DNA of 64,000 nt from Lacimicrobium sp. SS2-24 (lineage in GTDB: Bacteria; Pseudomonadota; Gammaproteobacteria; Enterobacterales; Alteromonadaceae). Each line of letters begins with the position of its first letter. The first letter of the stretch is position 1. Of the stretch, positions 1 through 9,185 are shown piece after piece. Where the stretch lies: positions 769,124 to 833,123 of the forward strand of contig NZ_NIWW01000001.1 in NCBI RefSeq assembly GCF_002201535.1, in the 5' to 3' direction. The notes under the pieces were generated by a model. It saw nothing but the letters and a program-made list of their open reading frames with translations. It made no database searches and was not told the origin of the DNA. A program made the position numbers and the translations under genes.

Positions 1-1
1 A

Positions 2-793
2 CATCATGAAATTCACTTCACCATTCAGGAAGGTCTGGATGCGATCAAGGATGTGATTTACAACCTTGAAACCTACGATGTCACCACCATTCGGGCGGCC
101 ACGCCCATGTACCTGATGTCGCGTAAAATCAAAGCCATGGGCATCAAGATGGTGCTTTCCGGCGAAGGTTCAGATGAAATTTTTGGTGGCTACCTGTATT
201 TCCACAAGGCCCCCAACGCCAAAGAGCTGCACGAAGAAACCGTGCGCAAACTGGATCGCCTGCACATGTTTGACTGCCTGCGCGCAAACAAGTCCACGTC
301 GGCATGGGGCGTCGAGGCGCGGGTTCCGTTTTTGGACAAAGACTTTATGGATGTGGCCATGCGCCTTAATCCCAAAGATAAGATGTGTATAGACGGTCGC
401 ATGGAAAAGTGGGTACTGCGTAAAGCCTTCGATAATGGCGAATACCTGCCCGCTGAGGTGCTGTGGCGTCAGAAAGAGCAGTTTGGTGACGGTGTGGGTT
501 ATTCCTGGATTGACTCTATTAAAGATTACGCCCAGACCCAGGTGACCGACCAACAACTGCAAACCGCTGGGTTCCGCTTCCCGGTCAATACTCCGGATAC
601 AAAGGAAGGGTATTTGTTCCGCACCCTGTTTGAACAGCATTTCCCTCAGGAAAGTGCCATCAACTGTGTGCCCGGCGGCAAATCCATCGCCTGTAGCACA
701 GTGGAAGCTCTGGCCTGGGATGAAAGTTTTGCCAGTATGGCCGACCCTTCCGGGCGCTCCATGAAAGGTGTGCATTCAAGCAGCGCCGAGTAA
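2..793 (+). CDS. asnB: Asparagine synthetase B, glutamine-hydrolysing (C-terminal part)
   Basis: The gene enters from the left edge: the frame is open from base 2 and gives 263 residues up to the stop, about half of the usual ~554-residue enzyme. The visible part is the ATP-dependent synthetase domain, with the SGEGSDE segment followed by FGGYLYF and the VEARVPFLD stretch typical of AsnB. The enzyme makes asparagine from aspartate, ATP and glutamine in the cytoplasm; the N-terminal glutaminase domain lies outside the window. A GC-rich hairpin with a T-run follows the stop. The family assignment is very secure; the start cannot be seen. Confidence 0.95.
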   Translation, partial: HHEIHFTIQEGLDAIKDVIYNLETYDVTTIRAATPMYLMSRKIKAMGIKMVLSGEGSDEIFGGYLYFHKAPNAKELHEETVRKLDRLHMFDCLRANKSTSAWGVEARVPFLDKDFMDVAMRLNPKDKMCIDGRMEKWVLRKAFDNGEYLPAEVLWRQKEQFGDGVGYSWIDSIKDYAQTQVTDQQLQTAGFRFPVNTPDTKEGYLFRTLFEQHFPQESAINCVPGGKSIACSTVEALAWDESFASMADPSGRSMKGVHSSSAE

Positions 794-800
794 ACAATCT

Positions 801-847
801 GCAGCGACGGCCGTAATACTGTTATGGCCGCCGCTGTTTTACCTTTT
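801..847 (+). terminator. Intrinsic terminator after asnB
   Basis: An imperfect GC-rich inverted repeat (CAGCG-CGGCC paired with GGCCG-CGCTG around an AT-rich loop) is followed by TTTT and a second T-run. It lies just past the asnB stop. Confidence 0.65.
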
Positions 848-1098
848 TGCTGATTCTACCCCTCCCCTGGCTAACCCTCCGTAAGACAACGCACCCAACG
901 CTCTACAAAAACTCAACAGAGCACTCAAGATCGTACTGACAGAGTCACACGGGTCACAGAGCGGATAACCCGGGCTGACACCACCGATAGCCGTACTCTG
1001 TGAAAAAAACGATTGTTCCCCTTCGTGTTCAAAGGCAGAGCACTTGGCTTAATAAGCAATCCCGATTACTCTGTAACACTGCACAGGAGGGTCAGATA
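848..1098. other. Intergenic stretch, no gene seen
   Basis: This lies between the asnB terminator and the next gene. An in-frame upstream extension of that gene from 1000 is possible, but it lacks a ribosome site. I see no RNA gene or repeat here. Confidence 0.5.
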
Positions 1099-2703
1099 AT
1101 GCACTGGATGTTTTTTATTGTTCACTTGGTCCTTTTTGGTCTGATCGCTCTACTCTGGCTGAAATGGCCCTGGTGCGGATGGTTAGGGTTATTGCCAGCG
1201 CTGACTCTGTTGGTGGGTCTTCATGATATGTTTCAGACCCGCCATACCATTTTGCGCAACTTCCCGTTAATTGGACGGGCTCGCTGGATTATGGAATCCC
1301 TGCGTCCCTTTGTGCGCCAATATCTGGTCGAATCTGATCTGGATGGCACCCCTATCAGCAGAATGTTTCGCTCCATCGTTTACCAGCGCGCAAAAGGTGT
1401 GCTTGACTCTCTGCCCTATGGTACCCGGCTGGATACCTACACTGAGGGCTACGAATGGATAGGTCATTCCATTGCGGCGCTGAACATCAAGCATCTTGAT
1501 CCACATCCCCGCGTTCTTATCGGCTCAGCCCAATGCACCTTGCCCTACCAGGCAAGCCTGCTAAATATTTCTGCCATGAGTTTCGGTGCCCTGAGCAATC
1601 ATGCCATTCTGGCACTGAATAAAGGAGCGAAGCTCGGAGGCTTCAGCCATAACACCGGAGAAGGCGCGATTTCTGATTATCACTTGCGTCATGGCGGTGA
1701 TCTGGTCTGGCAAATCGGTACAGGTTATTTTGGTTGTCGTAACGCCGATGGCAGTTTCAATGCCGAGCATTTCCAGGAAAAAGCCCGCCTCGAACAGGTT
1801 AAAATGATCGAAGTGAAATTGTCTCAGGGCGCAAAACCGGGTCATGGTGGCATATTGCCAGCAGGTAAAAACTCAGAAGAAATTGCCCGTATTCGCCTGG
1901 TTGAGCCGCATCAGGATGTGATCTCTCCGTCGGCCCACCATGCCTTTTCAACGCCCATTGAGATGCTGGAATTTATTCAGCAGCTCAGGCAACTCAGTGG
2001 CGGTAAACCGGTCGGCATAAAACTTTGTGTGGGCCGCCAGAGTGAATTCATGGCCATTTGCAAAGCCATTATCAGAACCGGCATCACCCCGGATTTTATC
2101 ACTGTAGATGGCGGTGAAGGTGGCACAGGCGCAGCGCCGCTGGAATACAGCAACTCCCTGGGTATGCCCCTGCGTGATGGCATCGCATTTGTGGCGGATT
2201 GTTTAACCGGTTTTGGACTGCGCGATGAGATCAAGATTATTGCTTCAGGCAAAATTTTTTCCGCTTTCCATATGATGCGCGCGCTGGCACTGGGTGCGGA
2301 TCTCTGTAACAGTGCCCGGGGCATGATGCTGGCACTGGGCTGTGTGCAGTCACTGGTGTGCAACACCAATCGCTGCCCCACCGGGATCGCCACTCAGGAT
2401 AAGCGGTTAATCCGCGGCCTGGATGTTACCGACAAGGGGCAGCGGGTGGCCCGCTACCATAAAGAAACCCTGCATGCTGCCGTTGACATGGCCTCCTCAT
2501 GTGGTCTTAAAAGCCCTGGACTCATCACCCGCAGTCACGTCTTTCGCCGGGTTGATCATCAGCATGCACTGCGCTTCGATCAGTTATACCCCTCACCAAA
2601 ATCAGGCAGCTTTCTCAGCAAGCCCTACCCGGAAGCCTTTTCTACTTATTTGCAGGAAGCCTGTGCAGAACAATTTATGCCAGAGGCATATCTAAGCCAC
2701 TAA
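1099..2703 (+). CDS. FMN-binding glutamate synthase-like membrane-anchored protein
   Basis: This 534-residue protein has two hydrophobic segments in the first ~45 residues, then a glutamate-synthase-type FMN/Fe-S barrel. Visible hallmarks are the SAMSFGALS segment, NTGEGAIS, GAKPGHGG, the flavin-binding VDGGEGGTGAAP region and a CVQSLVCNTNRC cluster (C-x5-C-x4-C), as in the 3Fe-4S site of GltB. No glutaminase domain is present, so it is not a normal GOGAT large subunit; its acceptor and substrate are unknown. The start at 1099 has AGGAGG eight bases upstream and is preferred over the in-frame start at 1000. It appears to be a single-gene unit. Confidence 0.9.
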   Translation: MHWMFFIVHLVLFGLIALLWLKWPWCGWLGLLPALTLLVGLHDMFQTRHTILRNFPLIGRARWIMESLRPFVRQYLVESDLDGTPISRMFRSIVYQRAKGVLDSLPYGTRLDTYTEGYEWIGHSIAALNIKHLDPHPRVLIGSAQCTLPYQASLLNISAMSFGALSNHAILALNKGAKLGGFSHNTGEGAISDYHLRHGGDLVWQIGTGYFGCRNADGSFNAEHFQEKARLEQVKMIEVKLSQGAKPGHGGILPAGKNSEEIARIRLVEPHQDVISPSAHHAFSTPIEMLEFIQQLRQLSGGKPVGIKLCVGRQSEFMAICKAIIRTGITPDFITVDGGEGGTGAAPLEYSNSLGMPLRDGIAFVADCLTGFGLRDEIKIIASGKIFSAFHMMRALALGADLCNSARGMMLALGCVQSLVCNTNRCPTGIATQDKRLIRGLDVTDKGQRVARYHKETLHAAVDMASSCGLKSPGLITRSHVFRRVDHQHALRFDQLYPSPKSGSFLSKPYPEAFSTYLQEACAEQFMPEAYLSH

Positions 2704-2765
2704 AACTGTACAGTCGATGTGCCTTCGTCTGTGCGTGAAGGCTGGGCGCCAGGTATGCCTTAAGG

Positions 2766-2771
2766 TATAAT
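2766..2771 (+). promoter_or_regulatory. Possible -10 box for ybeD-lipB-lipA
   Basis: A perfect TATAAT lies about 95 bases before the chosen ybeD start. No convincing -35 hexamer stands 16-18 bases upstream, so this is only a candidate. Confidence 0.35.
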
Positions 2772-2863
2772 CAGCGCCATGAAATGGCATGGCACTGCAT
2801 TGCTTGAAATCAGGCGTGGCCATCCCCAATAAGCGTTTGTTATTGACTGTGTTGGAGTTGTTA

Positions 2864-3127
2864 ATGGATACCCGTTTTGATGAGCTGCTGGACTTTCCCT
2901 GTTACCAGACCTTTAAGGTGCTGGGCATTGCCCATGAGCAGTTGCCCGAACAAGTGGTATCCTGTCTTCAGGAGCACGCCCCTGACGATTACAACCCCAA
3001 TATTCGTCCCAGCAGTAAGGGCAACTATCACTCCGTTTCCATAGATGTGAAAGTGACCAGCAAAGAGCACATGGAAACCATCTACATCGAACTGGGCAAA
3101 CTGGAATTGGTGCGGGTGGTACTCTAA
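2864..3127 (+). CDS. ybeD: YbeD/DUF493 family protein
   Basis: This is an 87-residue protein, the same length as E. coli YbeD, with the start MDTRFDELLDFPC and the NPNIRPSSKGNYHSVSI core of the DUF493 ACT-like family. The start at 2864 has GGAG at normal distance; a longer frame from 2789 would add 25 residues not seen in the family. It is first in a ybeD-lipB-lipA cluster, the order found in many gammaproteobacteria. The molecular role is unproven; the linkage to lipoate genes suggests a regulatory or small-molecule-sensing function. Confidence 0.9.
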   Translation: MDTRFDELLDFPCYQTFKVLGIAHEQLPEQVVSCLQEHAPDDYNPNIRPSSKGNYHSVSIDVKVTSKEHMETIYIELGKLELVRVVL

Positions 3128-3130
3128 GCC

Positions 3131-3778
3131 GTGTCACCACCGCTGATTGTTCGCCAACTGGGCCGCCAGGACTATCAACCCATATGGCAGGCCATGCAGA
3201 ATTTTACCGATAACCGTACCCTGGATACGGCCGATGAATTGTGGCTGGTAGAACATAACCCGGTGTTTACCCAGGGACAGGCCGGAAAAGAAGAGCATCT
3301 GCTGGCGCCCGGAGATATACCGGTGGTCAAGGTCGATCGGGGTGGGCAGGTTACCTATCATGGTCCCGGTCAACAAATGCTCTATGTACTGCTGAACCTC
3401 AAGCGGCGCAAGATTGGCGTGCGAGATCTGGTAACGGCACTGGAGCAGGCGGTAGTGGAGGCTTTGCAGCCATTCGCCATTGATGCCTACCCCAAAGCCG
3501 ATGCCCCCGGAGTCTATGTGGACGGTAAAAAAATCTGTTCAGTGGGACTGCGTATCCGCAAAGGCTGCTCTTTTCATGGCCTTGCGCTGAACGTCAATAT
3601 GGATTTATCCCCCTTTGCCCGGATCAATCCGTGCGGCTATGCCGGACTTGAAATGGTACACTCTGCCGCGCTAGGCGGTCCGGAAAATCTGGCCGAGGCA
3701 GGTCAGCAGTTGATTGCAGCGTTCTGCCGTCAGTTAGAAATTGAACACACAGAGTATCGAGAAGGTTTTGATGACTAA
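3131..3778 (+). CDS. lipB: Octanoyl-[ACP]:protein N-octanoyltransferase
   Basis: LipB moves octanoate from acyl carrier protein to the lipoyl domains of E2 and GcvH proteins, the first step of lipoate assembly. The 215-residue product shows the [12 protein letters not shown] motif, the catalytic lysine in [10 protein letters not shown] and the acyl-accepting cysteine in INPCGYAG. It begins with GTG three bases after ybeD, and its end overlaps the lipA start by 8 bases, so the three genes are translated as one operon. Confidence 0.97.
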   Translation: MSPPLIVRQLGRQDYQPIWQAMQNFTDNRTLDTADELWLVEHNPVFTQGQAGKEEHLLAPGDIPVVKVDRGGQVTYHGPGQQMLYVLLNLKRRKIGVRDLVTALEQAVVEALQPFAIDAYPKADAPGVYVDGKKICSVGLRIRKGCSFHGLALNVNMDLSPFARINPCGYAGLEMVHSAALGGPENLAEAGQQLIAAFCRQLEIEHTEYREGFDD

Positions 3779-4733
3779 AGCACGCGTTCAGGCGGGGGTA
3801 AAACTTCGCGACGAAGACAAGGTAAAACACATTCCCGTAACCATCGTTCCAACCGAGCGGGAAGAAATGCTGCGCAAACCTGAGTGGATCAAGATCAAAC
3901 TACCCCGCTCTACGGAACGGGTGGATCAGATCAAACAAACCCTGCGCAAAAACGGTCTTTATTCAGTGTGTGAGGAAGCCAGTTGTCCGAACCTCTCCGA
4001 GTGCTTTAATCACGGCACCGCCACCTTTATGATTCTGGGTGACATCTGTACACGTCGCTGCCCGTTCTGTGACGTGGCTCATGGTAAGCCGTTGCCTCCC
4101 AGTGCTGAAGAACCTGAAAAGCTGGCAAAAACCATCGCCGAGATGCAATTAAAATATGTGGTGATCACATCGGTGGATCGCGATGACTTGCGTGATGGCG
4201 GTGCACAGCATTTCGTTGACTGTATCAATGCCATTCGCCAGCACAGTCCGGCCACCAAAATTGAAGTGCTGGTACCGGATTTTCGCGGCCGCATGGACCG
4301 GGCCCTGGAGATCTTCAAAAACGGCGTTCCTGATGTGTTTAATCACAATCTGGAAACCATTCCCCGGCTTTATCGTGAGTGTCGTCCCGGTGCCAACTAT
4401 AAATGGTCACTGGAACTGCTTAAGAAATTCAAACAACAGCATCCGGATATCCTGACCAAGTCTGGCCTGATGATGGGCATGGGCGAAGATCAGCAGGAAA
4501 TGGAAGTGGTGCTCAAAGATTTGCGCGATCATGATGTCGATATGCTGACCCTGGGACAATACCTGCAGCCCAGCCGCCATCACTTCCCGGTGAAGCGCTA
4601 TGTCCATCCGAGTGAGTTTGATGCACTGCGTGAACGCGCTTATGAATTAGGCTTTACTCATGCTGCCTGTGGTCCACTGGTGCGCTCCAGCTATCACGCC
4701 GACCGCCAGGCCGCCGGCGACGAAGTCAAGTAG
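3771..4733 (+). CDS. lipA: Lipoyl synthase (radical SAM)
   Basis: LipA inserts two sulfurs into protein-bound octanoate. The 320-residue protein carries the radical-SAM cluster motif CTRRCPFC (C-x3-C-x2-C), the auxiliary sulfur-donating cluster C-x4-C-x5-C ([12 protein letters not shown]) and the conserved RSSYHA near the C-terminus. ATG at 3771 follows GAAGG and is preferred over an in-frame TTG at 3741. The gene overlaps lipB and is closed by a strong hairpin terminator. Confidence 0.98.
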   Translation: MTKARVQAGVKLRDEDKVKHIPVTIVPTEREEMLRKPEWIKIKLPRSTERVDQIKQTLRKNGLYSVCEEASCPNLSECFNHGTATFMILGDICTRRCPFCDVAHGKPLPPSAEEPEKLAKTIAEMQLKYVVITSVDRDDLRDGGAQHFVDCINAIRQHSPATKIEVLVPDFRGRMDRALEIFKNGVPDVFNHNLETIPRLYRECRPGANYKWSLELLKKFKQQHPDILTKSGLMMGMGEDQQEMEVVLKDLRDHDVDMLTLGQYLQPSRHHFPVKRYVHPSEFDALRERAYELGFTHAACGPLVRSSYHADRQAAGDEVK

Positions 4734-4752
4734 GCCTTGCATCTTTAATACG

Positions 4753-4780
4753 AAAAAGCCCGGCATCTGCCGGGCTTTTT
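4753..4780. terminator. Bidirectional intrinsic terminator
   Basis: A 12-bp stem with a four-base loop (AAAAAGCCCGGC / GCCGGGCTTTTT) lies between lipA and the convergent protease gene. A-run and T-run flanks let it serve both strands. Confidence 0.85.
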
Positions 4781-4806
4781 ATTGCTTTAGCGTTTCTGAT
4801 AAGTGA

Positions 4807-5670
4807 TTAGTTATTGGGCCACTGCGCCCAATTTGCACAATGACTGCCCTTATCTCTTCCGGTCGGCTCACGCAGTTGTCCTCCGTAGATGGCATTCATA
4901 ATCGCCCGTGGATGCGCCACCAATTCGCCTTTCTTGCGTGCGATCATGCCAAAGTGGGCCATAGAGAAACCGTGCCCCATTTCGTGAATAGCGACAGTCG
5001 GAAAATCAATGGTGCCATCGGGCGCGATTTCAGCATCTGACCATTCAAAATCATCGTTGTAGTAGATTTCACGAACCGCCACATCCGCTTTACCATTAGT
5101 ATCAATGTCGGTGAGATTGCCACTACCATCTACCCAACTGAGTGTAAATGCAACGCCAAGTACATTAGTGTTTGCCGCAAAATAGGGAAAATCTGCGCCT
5201 CCCAGAAAACCCACCTGGGTAACGTCCGCCTCGGTGAGGCTGAGATCAATGATCCCCGTATTAAAAAACTTCTGAACAAGTCCTTGTGATACCGGATCCA
5301 CGGCATTTTCCACCAACATCATATTAGAGCAACCCTGAGCATCCCAGGTATCTACAGCAAGCCGCATACTGCCAACTTCGTCCGATACATTTACATCATC
5401 AGTCAGGTTTCCTGTTTTAATCCCGTAATGAACCCCAGGACCGGTTCTCCAGCTTGAACGAGGATCATCGTAAACGAAATCCTGGGTCAACTGTCCGTTA
5501 CCCAAATCTTTACGCAGAATTTCGATACCGCCTGCCATTCCATTTTCACCGGTTGTTAAAAACTCAATCGTGGTCATCACAACACGATGGTCAGAGAAGT
5601 CATTTGCCATCAGAGGCGCAGCGGTCAGTGCACAGGTTGTCAGCAGGCCGGGTAAGACTAATTTTTTCAT
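4807..5670 (-). CDS. Secreted metzincin-like zinc metallopeptidase
   Basis: This 287-residue protein has a clear signal peptide (MKKLVLPGLLTTCALTAAPLMA, cut before NDFSD). Residues 229-241 read HEMGHGFSMAHFG, a zinc-binding HExxHxxxxxH like that of matrixins and other metzincins, and M258 in RAIMNA can act as the Met-turn. Position 236 is serine where metzincins normally have glycine. It is probably periplasmic or exported; the substrate is unknown. It stands alone, converging on lipA. The overall family is not one I can name more exactly than matrixin-like. Confidence 0.7.
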   Translation of the reverse strand: MKKLVLPGLLTTCALTAAPLMANDFSDHRVVMTTIEFLTTGENGMAGGIEILRKDLGNGQLTQDFVYDDPRSSWRTGPGVHYGIKTGNLTDDVNVSDEVGSMRLAVDTWDAQGCSNMMLVENAVDPVSQGLVQKFFNTGIIDLSLTEADVTQVGFLGGADFPYFAANTNVLGVAFTLSWVDGSGNLTDIDTNGKADVAVREIYYNDDFEWSDAEIAPDGTIDFPTVAIHEMGHGFSMAHFGMIARKKGELVAHPRAIMNAIYGGQLREPTGRDKGSHCANWAQWPNN

Positions 5671-6079
5671 TTGTGGTTCCTCTTTAATTATCTAAATGCC
5701 TGTCCGGAACTACTGTTATGATAGGTTAATCATCTCATCAGGACTTAAAGAGCATAGTTAGCTTTAGGAAAGGTGCAATCCTTTCCCGGAAAGTGCCTTT
5801 TTGTAGTCTTTTCTGCTGAACACTACTGACGTTTCACAATACCCCTGGTTTGAACAGGAGTCTTTTCCTATGTGATTGAAAACACAATAATACTTATAGA
5901 TAAGTTCGAGCCAGGTACAGTAGTTTGTCGGCAAGTTCACTTGACAGGCACCGGTACGCTGAACCTTGCCTCTTTGCATGTTCGTCATAAAAGCATCACC
6001 GTATCGTCATCTGTCAGTCATCGGTCTGCAATCTATCCCGACGTATCCTTGTGGGATCACATAACACAAGGAAAACACT
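5671..6079. other. Divergent intergenic region with hairpin
   Basis: This 409-bp region between two divergent exported-protein genes should hold both promoters. A hairpin (GGAAAGG / CCTTTCC, about 5767-5786) is visible. The only open frame (minus, 5764-5988) has no ribosome site and no family look, so no gene is called. Confidence 0.4.
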
Positions 6080-7945
6080 ATGAAATTCAAACACTCACTG
6101 CTCGCCCTGTCATTAATGACCGTACTGGGCGGTTGTGCCCTTGAGGGCGATGATGGAGAACAGGGTGCACAGGGCCCAAGCGGACAACAGGGTCCCACTG
6201 GCGAGCAAGGGCCTGCGGGTGAAACGGGTAAGGGACTGCCCCGTGACCTGCGTATCGACGTGGTGGGACGTTTTGCCACCGGCGTTTACGGTAAATCTGC
6301 AGCAGAAATTGTTCAGTTTCATCGTACCTCATCTTCTGCCTTTGCCATTAATGCCGACGCCAATCAGATTGAGGTGATTTCACTGGCTGCGATTCCTACT
6401 TCCGCCGTGGGTAATCCGTTAAATGATGAGAGCCTCTCTTCTGTGGCCTTTACCTTTCCTGCCAGTGTCAGTGTGGCCAACAGTGAGGGGACCACCTCGG
6501 AACTGGCCCTGGGTGAGGCTAACTCTCTTGCCATTAGTGGCGATATGTTGGCCATCGCCGTTGCCGGTGCTGAGAAAACTGCCACTGGTGCCGTCTTGTT
6601 TTATCAGTTGGATGCCTTAGGTGAAGGCACCTTTATCAAGGCTGTCGCCGCCGGTGCCCTGCCCGACATGATCACATTTACCCACGATGGCACTACCGTG
6701 CTGGTAGCCAATGAGGGAGAGCCCGACACCGATTACGCAGTCGATCCTGAAGGCTCTGTTTCTGTGATCGCGGTCAATGACGGTGTGCCTGCTGACCTGG
6801 CACAGACCATTAATCTGACAACGGATATGATCTTCAGTAGCGATCTGCTGGACAGTGAAGACTACGACACCGAGGCCGAAAGACGGGCCTTACTGAATCA
6901 GGCGGGCGTTAAATTTGCCGGCCCGGATGGTACCACCGTCGCTCAGGATCTGGAGCCAGAGTACATCACGGTAGATGCTGACAATCACAGAGCCTTTGTC
7001 TCTTTGCAGGACAATAATGCCATTGGCATTCTCGATCTTGAAAACATGACCATCGAAGTCAAAGCGCTGGGTTTCAAAGACTGGGCGGACTATGACATTG
7101 ACTTTACCAACAAGGATGAAGTTCCCGCATTTCGCCGCTTGCCCGGGGTATACGGCATGTATCAGCCCGACTCCATCGCCGCGTATCAGTGGAATGGTGC
7201 CACATTTATTGTGTCTGCCAACGAAGGGGACTCGCGGGACTGGGATGCCTATTCCGAAGAAGTTCGGGTCAAAGACATCATCGATCCGGATGAACTGAAT
7301 ATGCAACTCTCCACATCCTTGCAGGCCCTTTATGATGAAACCGGCGGTGATGATGGCCTGGGTCGACTGAAAGTTACCACGGTGCTGGGTGATGCTGACC
7401 AGGACGGTGTGTATGAAGCACTGTATGCCTATGGCGCCCGCTCTTTCTCTATCTGGGATCAGAATATCAATCTGGTCTATGACTCCGGGGATGAATTTGA
7501 AAAAATCACCGCAGCAGTGCTGGGCAATGATTTCAATAGCGCCCATACCGAGAACAAAGGGGATAACCGCTCAGATGACAAAGGCGGTGAACCCGAAGCC
7601 ATTGATGTGGGCGAGATTGAAGGCCGCACTTATGCGTTTATCGGCCAGGAACGCTCCGGTGATCTGTTTGTGTATGACGTCACCAACCCATTCCAGGCCA
7701 CCTTTGTCAGCCACTACAACAACCGGGACTTCAATCTTTCCTTTGAGCTGGATGATGACCTGGCTGACCCCTGCGACGAAGCAGAAGGCATGGATTGCGA
7801 GCAGGTTGCCAATGCCGGCGACCTGGGTCCGGAAAGCATAAAGTTTGTGTCTGCCGACAACAGTCCCAATGGTAATGCCTTGTTGTTGATTGGCAACGAA
7901 GTCAGCGGCACCGTCACTGTCTATCAGGTGACTGAAGTCGAGTAA
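6080..7945 (+). CDS. Lipoprotein with collagen-like repeats and choice-of-anchor I domain
   Basis: This 621-residue protein starts with a lipoprotein signal (lipobox LGGC, lipid-modified Cys19). A short Gly-X-Y collagen-like stretch follows (about residues 23-52, with GPSGQQGPTGEQGP-type triplets), then a long beta-propeller-like region of the choice-of-anchor I type. That region has ANEGEPDTDY, QPDSIAAYQWNG, SANEGDSRDWDAY and GGEPEAIDVG, the repeated strand-turn motifs seen in that family. The protein is probably outer-membrane anchored and surface or periplasm exposed. The family is often linked to phytase/esterase-like folds, but no catalytic assignment can be made here. ATG follows AAGGAAA. 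Confidence 0.8.
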   Translation: MKFKHSLLALSLMTVLGGCALEGDDGEQGAQGPSGQQGPTGEQGPAGETGKGLPRDLRIDVVGRFATGVYGKSAAEIVQFHRTSSSAFAINADANQIEVISLAAIPTSAVGNPLNDESLSSVAFTFPASVSVANSEGTTSELALGEANSLAISGDMLAIAVAGAEKTATGAVLFYQLDALGEGTFIKAVAAGALPDMITFTHDGTTVLVANEGEPDTDYAVDPEGSVSVIAVNDGVPADLAQTINLTTDMIFSSDLLDSEDYDTEAERRALLNQAGVKFAGPDGTTVAQDLEPEYITVDADNHRAFVSLQDNNAIGILDLENMTIEVKALGFKDWADYDIDFTNKDEVPAFRRLPGVYGMYQPDSIAAYQWNGATFIVSANEGDSRDWDAYSEEVRVKDIIDPDELNMQLSTSLQALYDETGGDDGLGRLKVTTVLGDADQDGVYEALYAYGARSFSIWDQNINLVYDSGDEFEKITAAVLGNDFNSAHTENKGDNRSDDKGGEPEAIDVGEIEGRTYAFIGQERSGDLFVYDVTNPFQATFVSHYNNRDFNLSFELDDDLADPCDEAEGMDCEQVANAGDLGPESIKFVSADNSPNGNALLLIGNEVSGTVTVYQVTEVE

Positions 7946-7953
7946 GCCCCCCT

Positions 7954-7981
7954 GACAGAGGCTGCATAAGCGGCCTCTGTC
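7954..7981 (+). terminator. Possible terminator after lipoprotein gene
   Basis: A perfect 9-bp stem GACAGAGGC / GCCTCTGTC lies just after the stop, but only a weak pyrimidine run follows. Confidence 0.45.
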
Positions 7982-8046
7982 TCCTCAGCACGAAAAATAT
8001 ATGCTACTCTCATGGCTTCGTCGCCACTTCACTTTGTTTCCCGATT

Positions 8047-8667
8047 TTGACAGCACAACCTCCTTATAAAAACACTCCAAAGGGTTTTACCCAACGCACC
8101 GCTCAGGGCATATTAAACCTGACTGGCTGGCAGCTTTCCCCGTTTCCCGAGCTTAATCAGGCTGTGGTGGTGGGCGGTCCGCACACATCCAACTGGGATG
8201 GCATACTCGGTATTCTCTCTGCTGCGGCGTTAGGCGTGCACAGTAAAGTCATGATCAAAAGCAATTTGTTTAAGTGGCCCTTAGGCCCTGTACTGAAAAA
8301 GCTGGGTGGCATTCCCATCGATCGCAGCAAGAATACCGGCGTGGTAGAACAGGCGGCGAATCTTTTCAGCGAATATCAGAAGCTGGTGTTAATCGTCACC
8401 CCTGAAGGTACCCGAACCCGCGCTGCTCGCTGGAAGACCGGCTTTTATCATATTGCCAATACCGCGTGTGTTCCCATTGTGTTAGCCACAGCCGATTATG
8501 TGAAAAAACAGGTTTCTTTTCCTCTGGTTCTGCAACCGAGCGGAAACCTGCAAAGCGATCTTGAGACGATGTATGAATGCTTCGCCAGCGTCATCCCCCG
8601 CCACCCGCACAAGCTCTCAGCTCCGGTCAGAAGGCTCTGGGACGCAAGACACCACGAAGGGTCATGA
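8047..8667 (+). CDS. Lysophospholipid acyltransferase family protein
   Basis: This is a 206-residue PlsC-type acyltransferase. The H-x4-D catalytic motif is HTSNWD, and the second motif PEGTR is present (VTPEGTRTRA), together with GGIPIDRSK, which matches the third family motif. No N-terminal membrane span is obvious, and the length fits the short 1-acylglycerol-3-phosphate acyltransferase-like group. The exact acceptor is unknown. The start is TTG at 8047 with a poor ribosome site, so the true start is uncertain. It overlaps the next gene by 4 bases (ATGA), implying translational coupling. Confidence 0.85.
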   Translation: MTAQPPYKNTPKGFTQRTAQGILNLTGWQLSPFPELNQAVVVGGPHTSNWDGILGILSAAALGVHSKVMIKSNLFKWPLGPVLKKLGGIPIDRSKNTGVVEQAANLFSEYQKLVLIVTPEGTRTRAARWKTGFYHIANTACVPIVLATADYVKKQVSFPLVLQPSGNLQSDLETMYECFASVIPRHPHKLSAPVRRLWDARHHEGS

Positions 8668-9170
8668 CTAAACTCAGCAGTGCCATACAGCAGCAGGCCG
8701 CTGCGCGCTTACATCAGGCTATTTCCCAGGCAGAGCAATGCTTAGGGATATCTCTGCCAATACCTCTTTTACGCTTTAATCAGCGAGGTCGTATCGCTGG
8801 CAGTGCAAGATTGAAAGACTACGAGATTCGTCTGAACCCGGTGCTGTTGGCTGAGAATACCGAGGAGTTCATGCGTGAAGTGATCCCCCATGAACTCTGC
8901 CACTTGTTGGTGTGGCGTCTGTATTGTCGGGGCATGCGCACTCGCAGTGTGAAACCCCATGGAAAGGAATGGAAAACATTGATGCGGGATATTTTTGGCC
9001 TGCAGGGGAAAGCCTGCCACCAGATGGACATTGACAGTGTACAGGGTCGACAATTCGATTATCGATGCGAGTGCGGGCCGTTAAAGTTAACGATCAGACG
9101 CCATAACAACGTACTCAAAGGCGTTCGCTACATTTGCCGGGCCTGCAAGCATCCTCTGCAGGCCCTTTAA
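8664..9170 (+). CDS. sprT: SprT family zinc metalloprotein
   Basis: This 168-residue protein (E. coli SprT is about 165) has the HELCHLLVW zinc motif, the downstream HGKEWKTLM histidine and a C-terminal zinc-ribbon-like C-x-C (CEC) and C-x2-C (CRAC) set. SprT proteins resemble the SprT-like protease domain of eukaryotic Spartan, but the bacterial role is not settled. ATG at 8664 overlaps the acyltransferase stop; a longer frame from 8577 would lie inside that gene and is rejected. Confidence 0.93.
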   Translation: MTKLSSAIQQQAAARLHQAISQAEQCLGISLPIPLLRFNQRGRIAGSARLKDYEIRLNPVLLAENTEEFMREVIPHELCHLLVWRLYCRGMRTRSVKPHGKEWKTLMRDIFGLQGKACHQMDIDSVQGRQFDYRCECGPLKLTIRRHNNVLKGVRYICRACKHPLQAL

Positions 9171-9185
9171 ATTTATTCCCAGATC

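Noticed and set aside
170..775. A 201-codon minus-strand frame
   Set aside because: It is opposite the asnB synthetase domain; shadow frame.
5760..5830. Possible c-di-GMP (GEMM) or other riboswitch upstream of the lipoprotein
   Set aside because: A hairpin is present but none of the conserved GEMM core words could be found on either strand.
5764..5988. A 74-codon minus-strand frame in the divergent region
   Set aside because: No ribosome site, a cysteine- and lysine-rich tail of random look, and it would block the promoter region of the protease gene.
6890..7546. A 218-codon minus-strand frame
   Set aside because: It is fully inside the choice-of-anchor lipoprotein gene on the other strand; composition is that of an antisense shadow.
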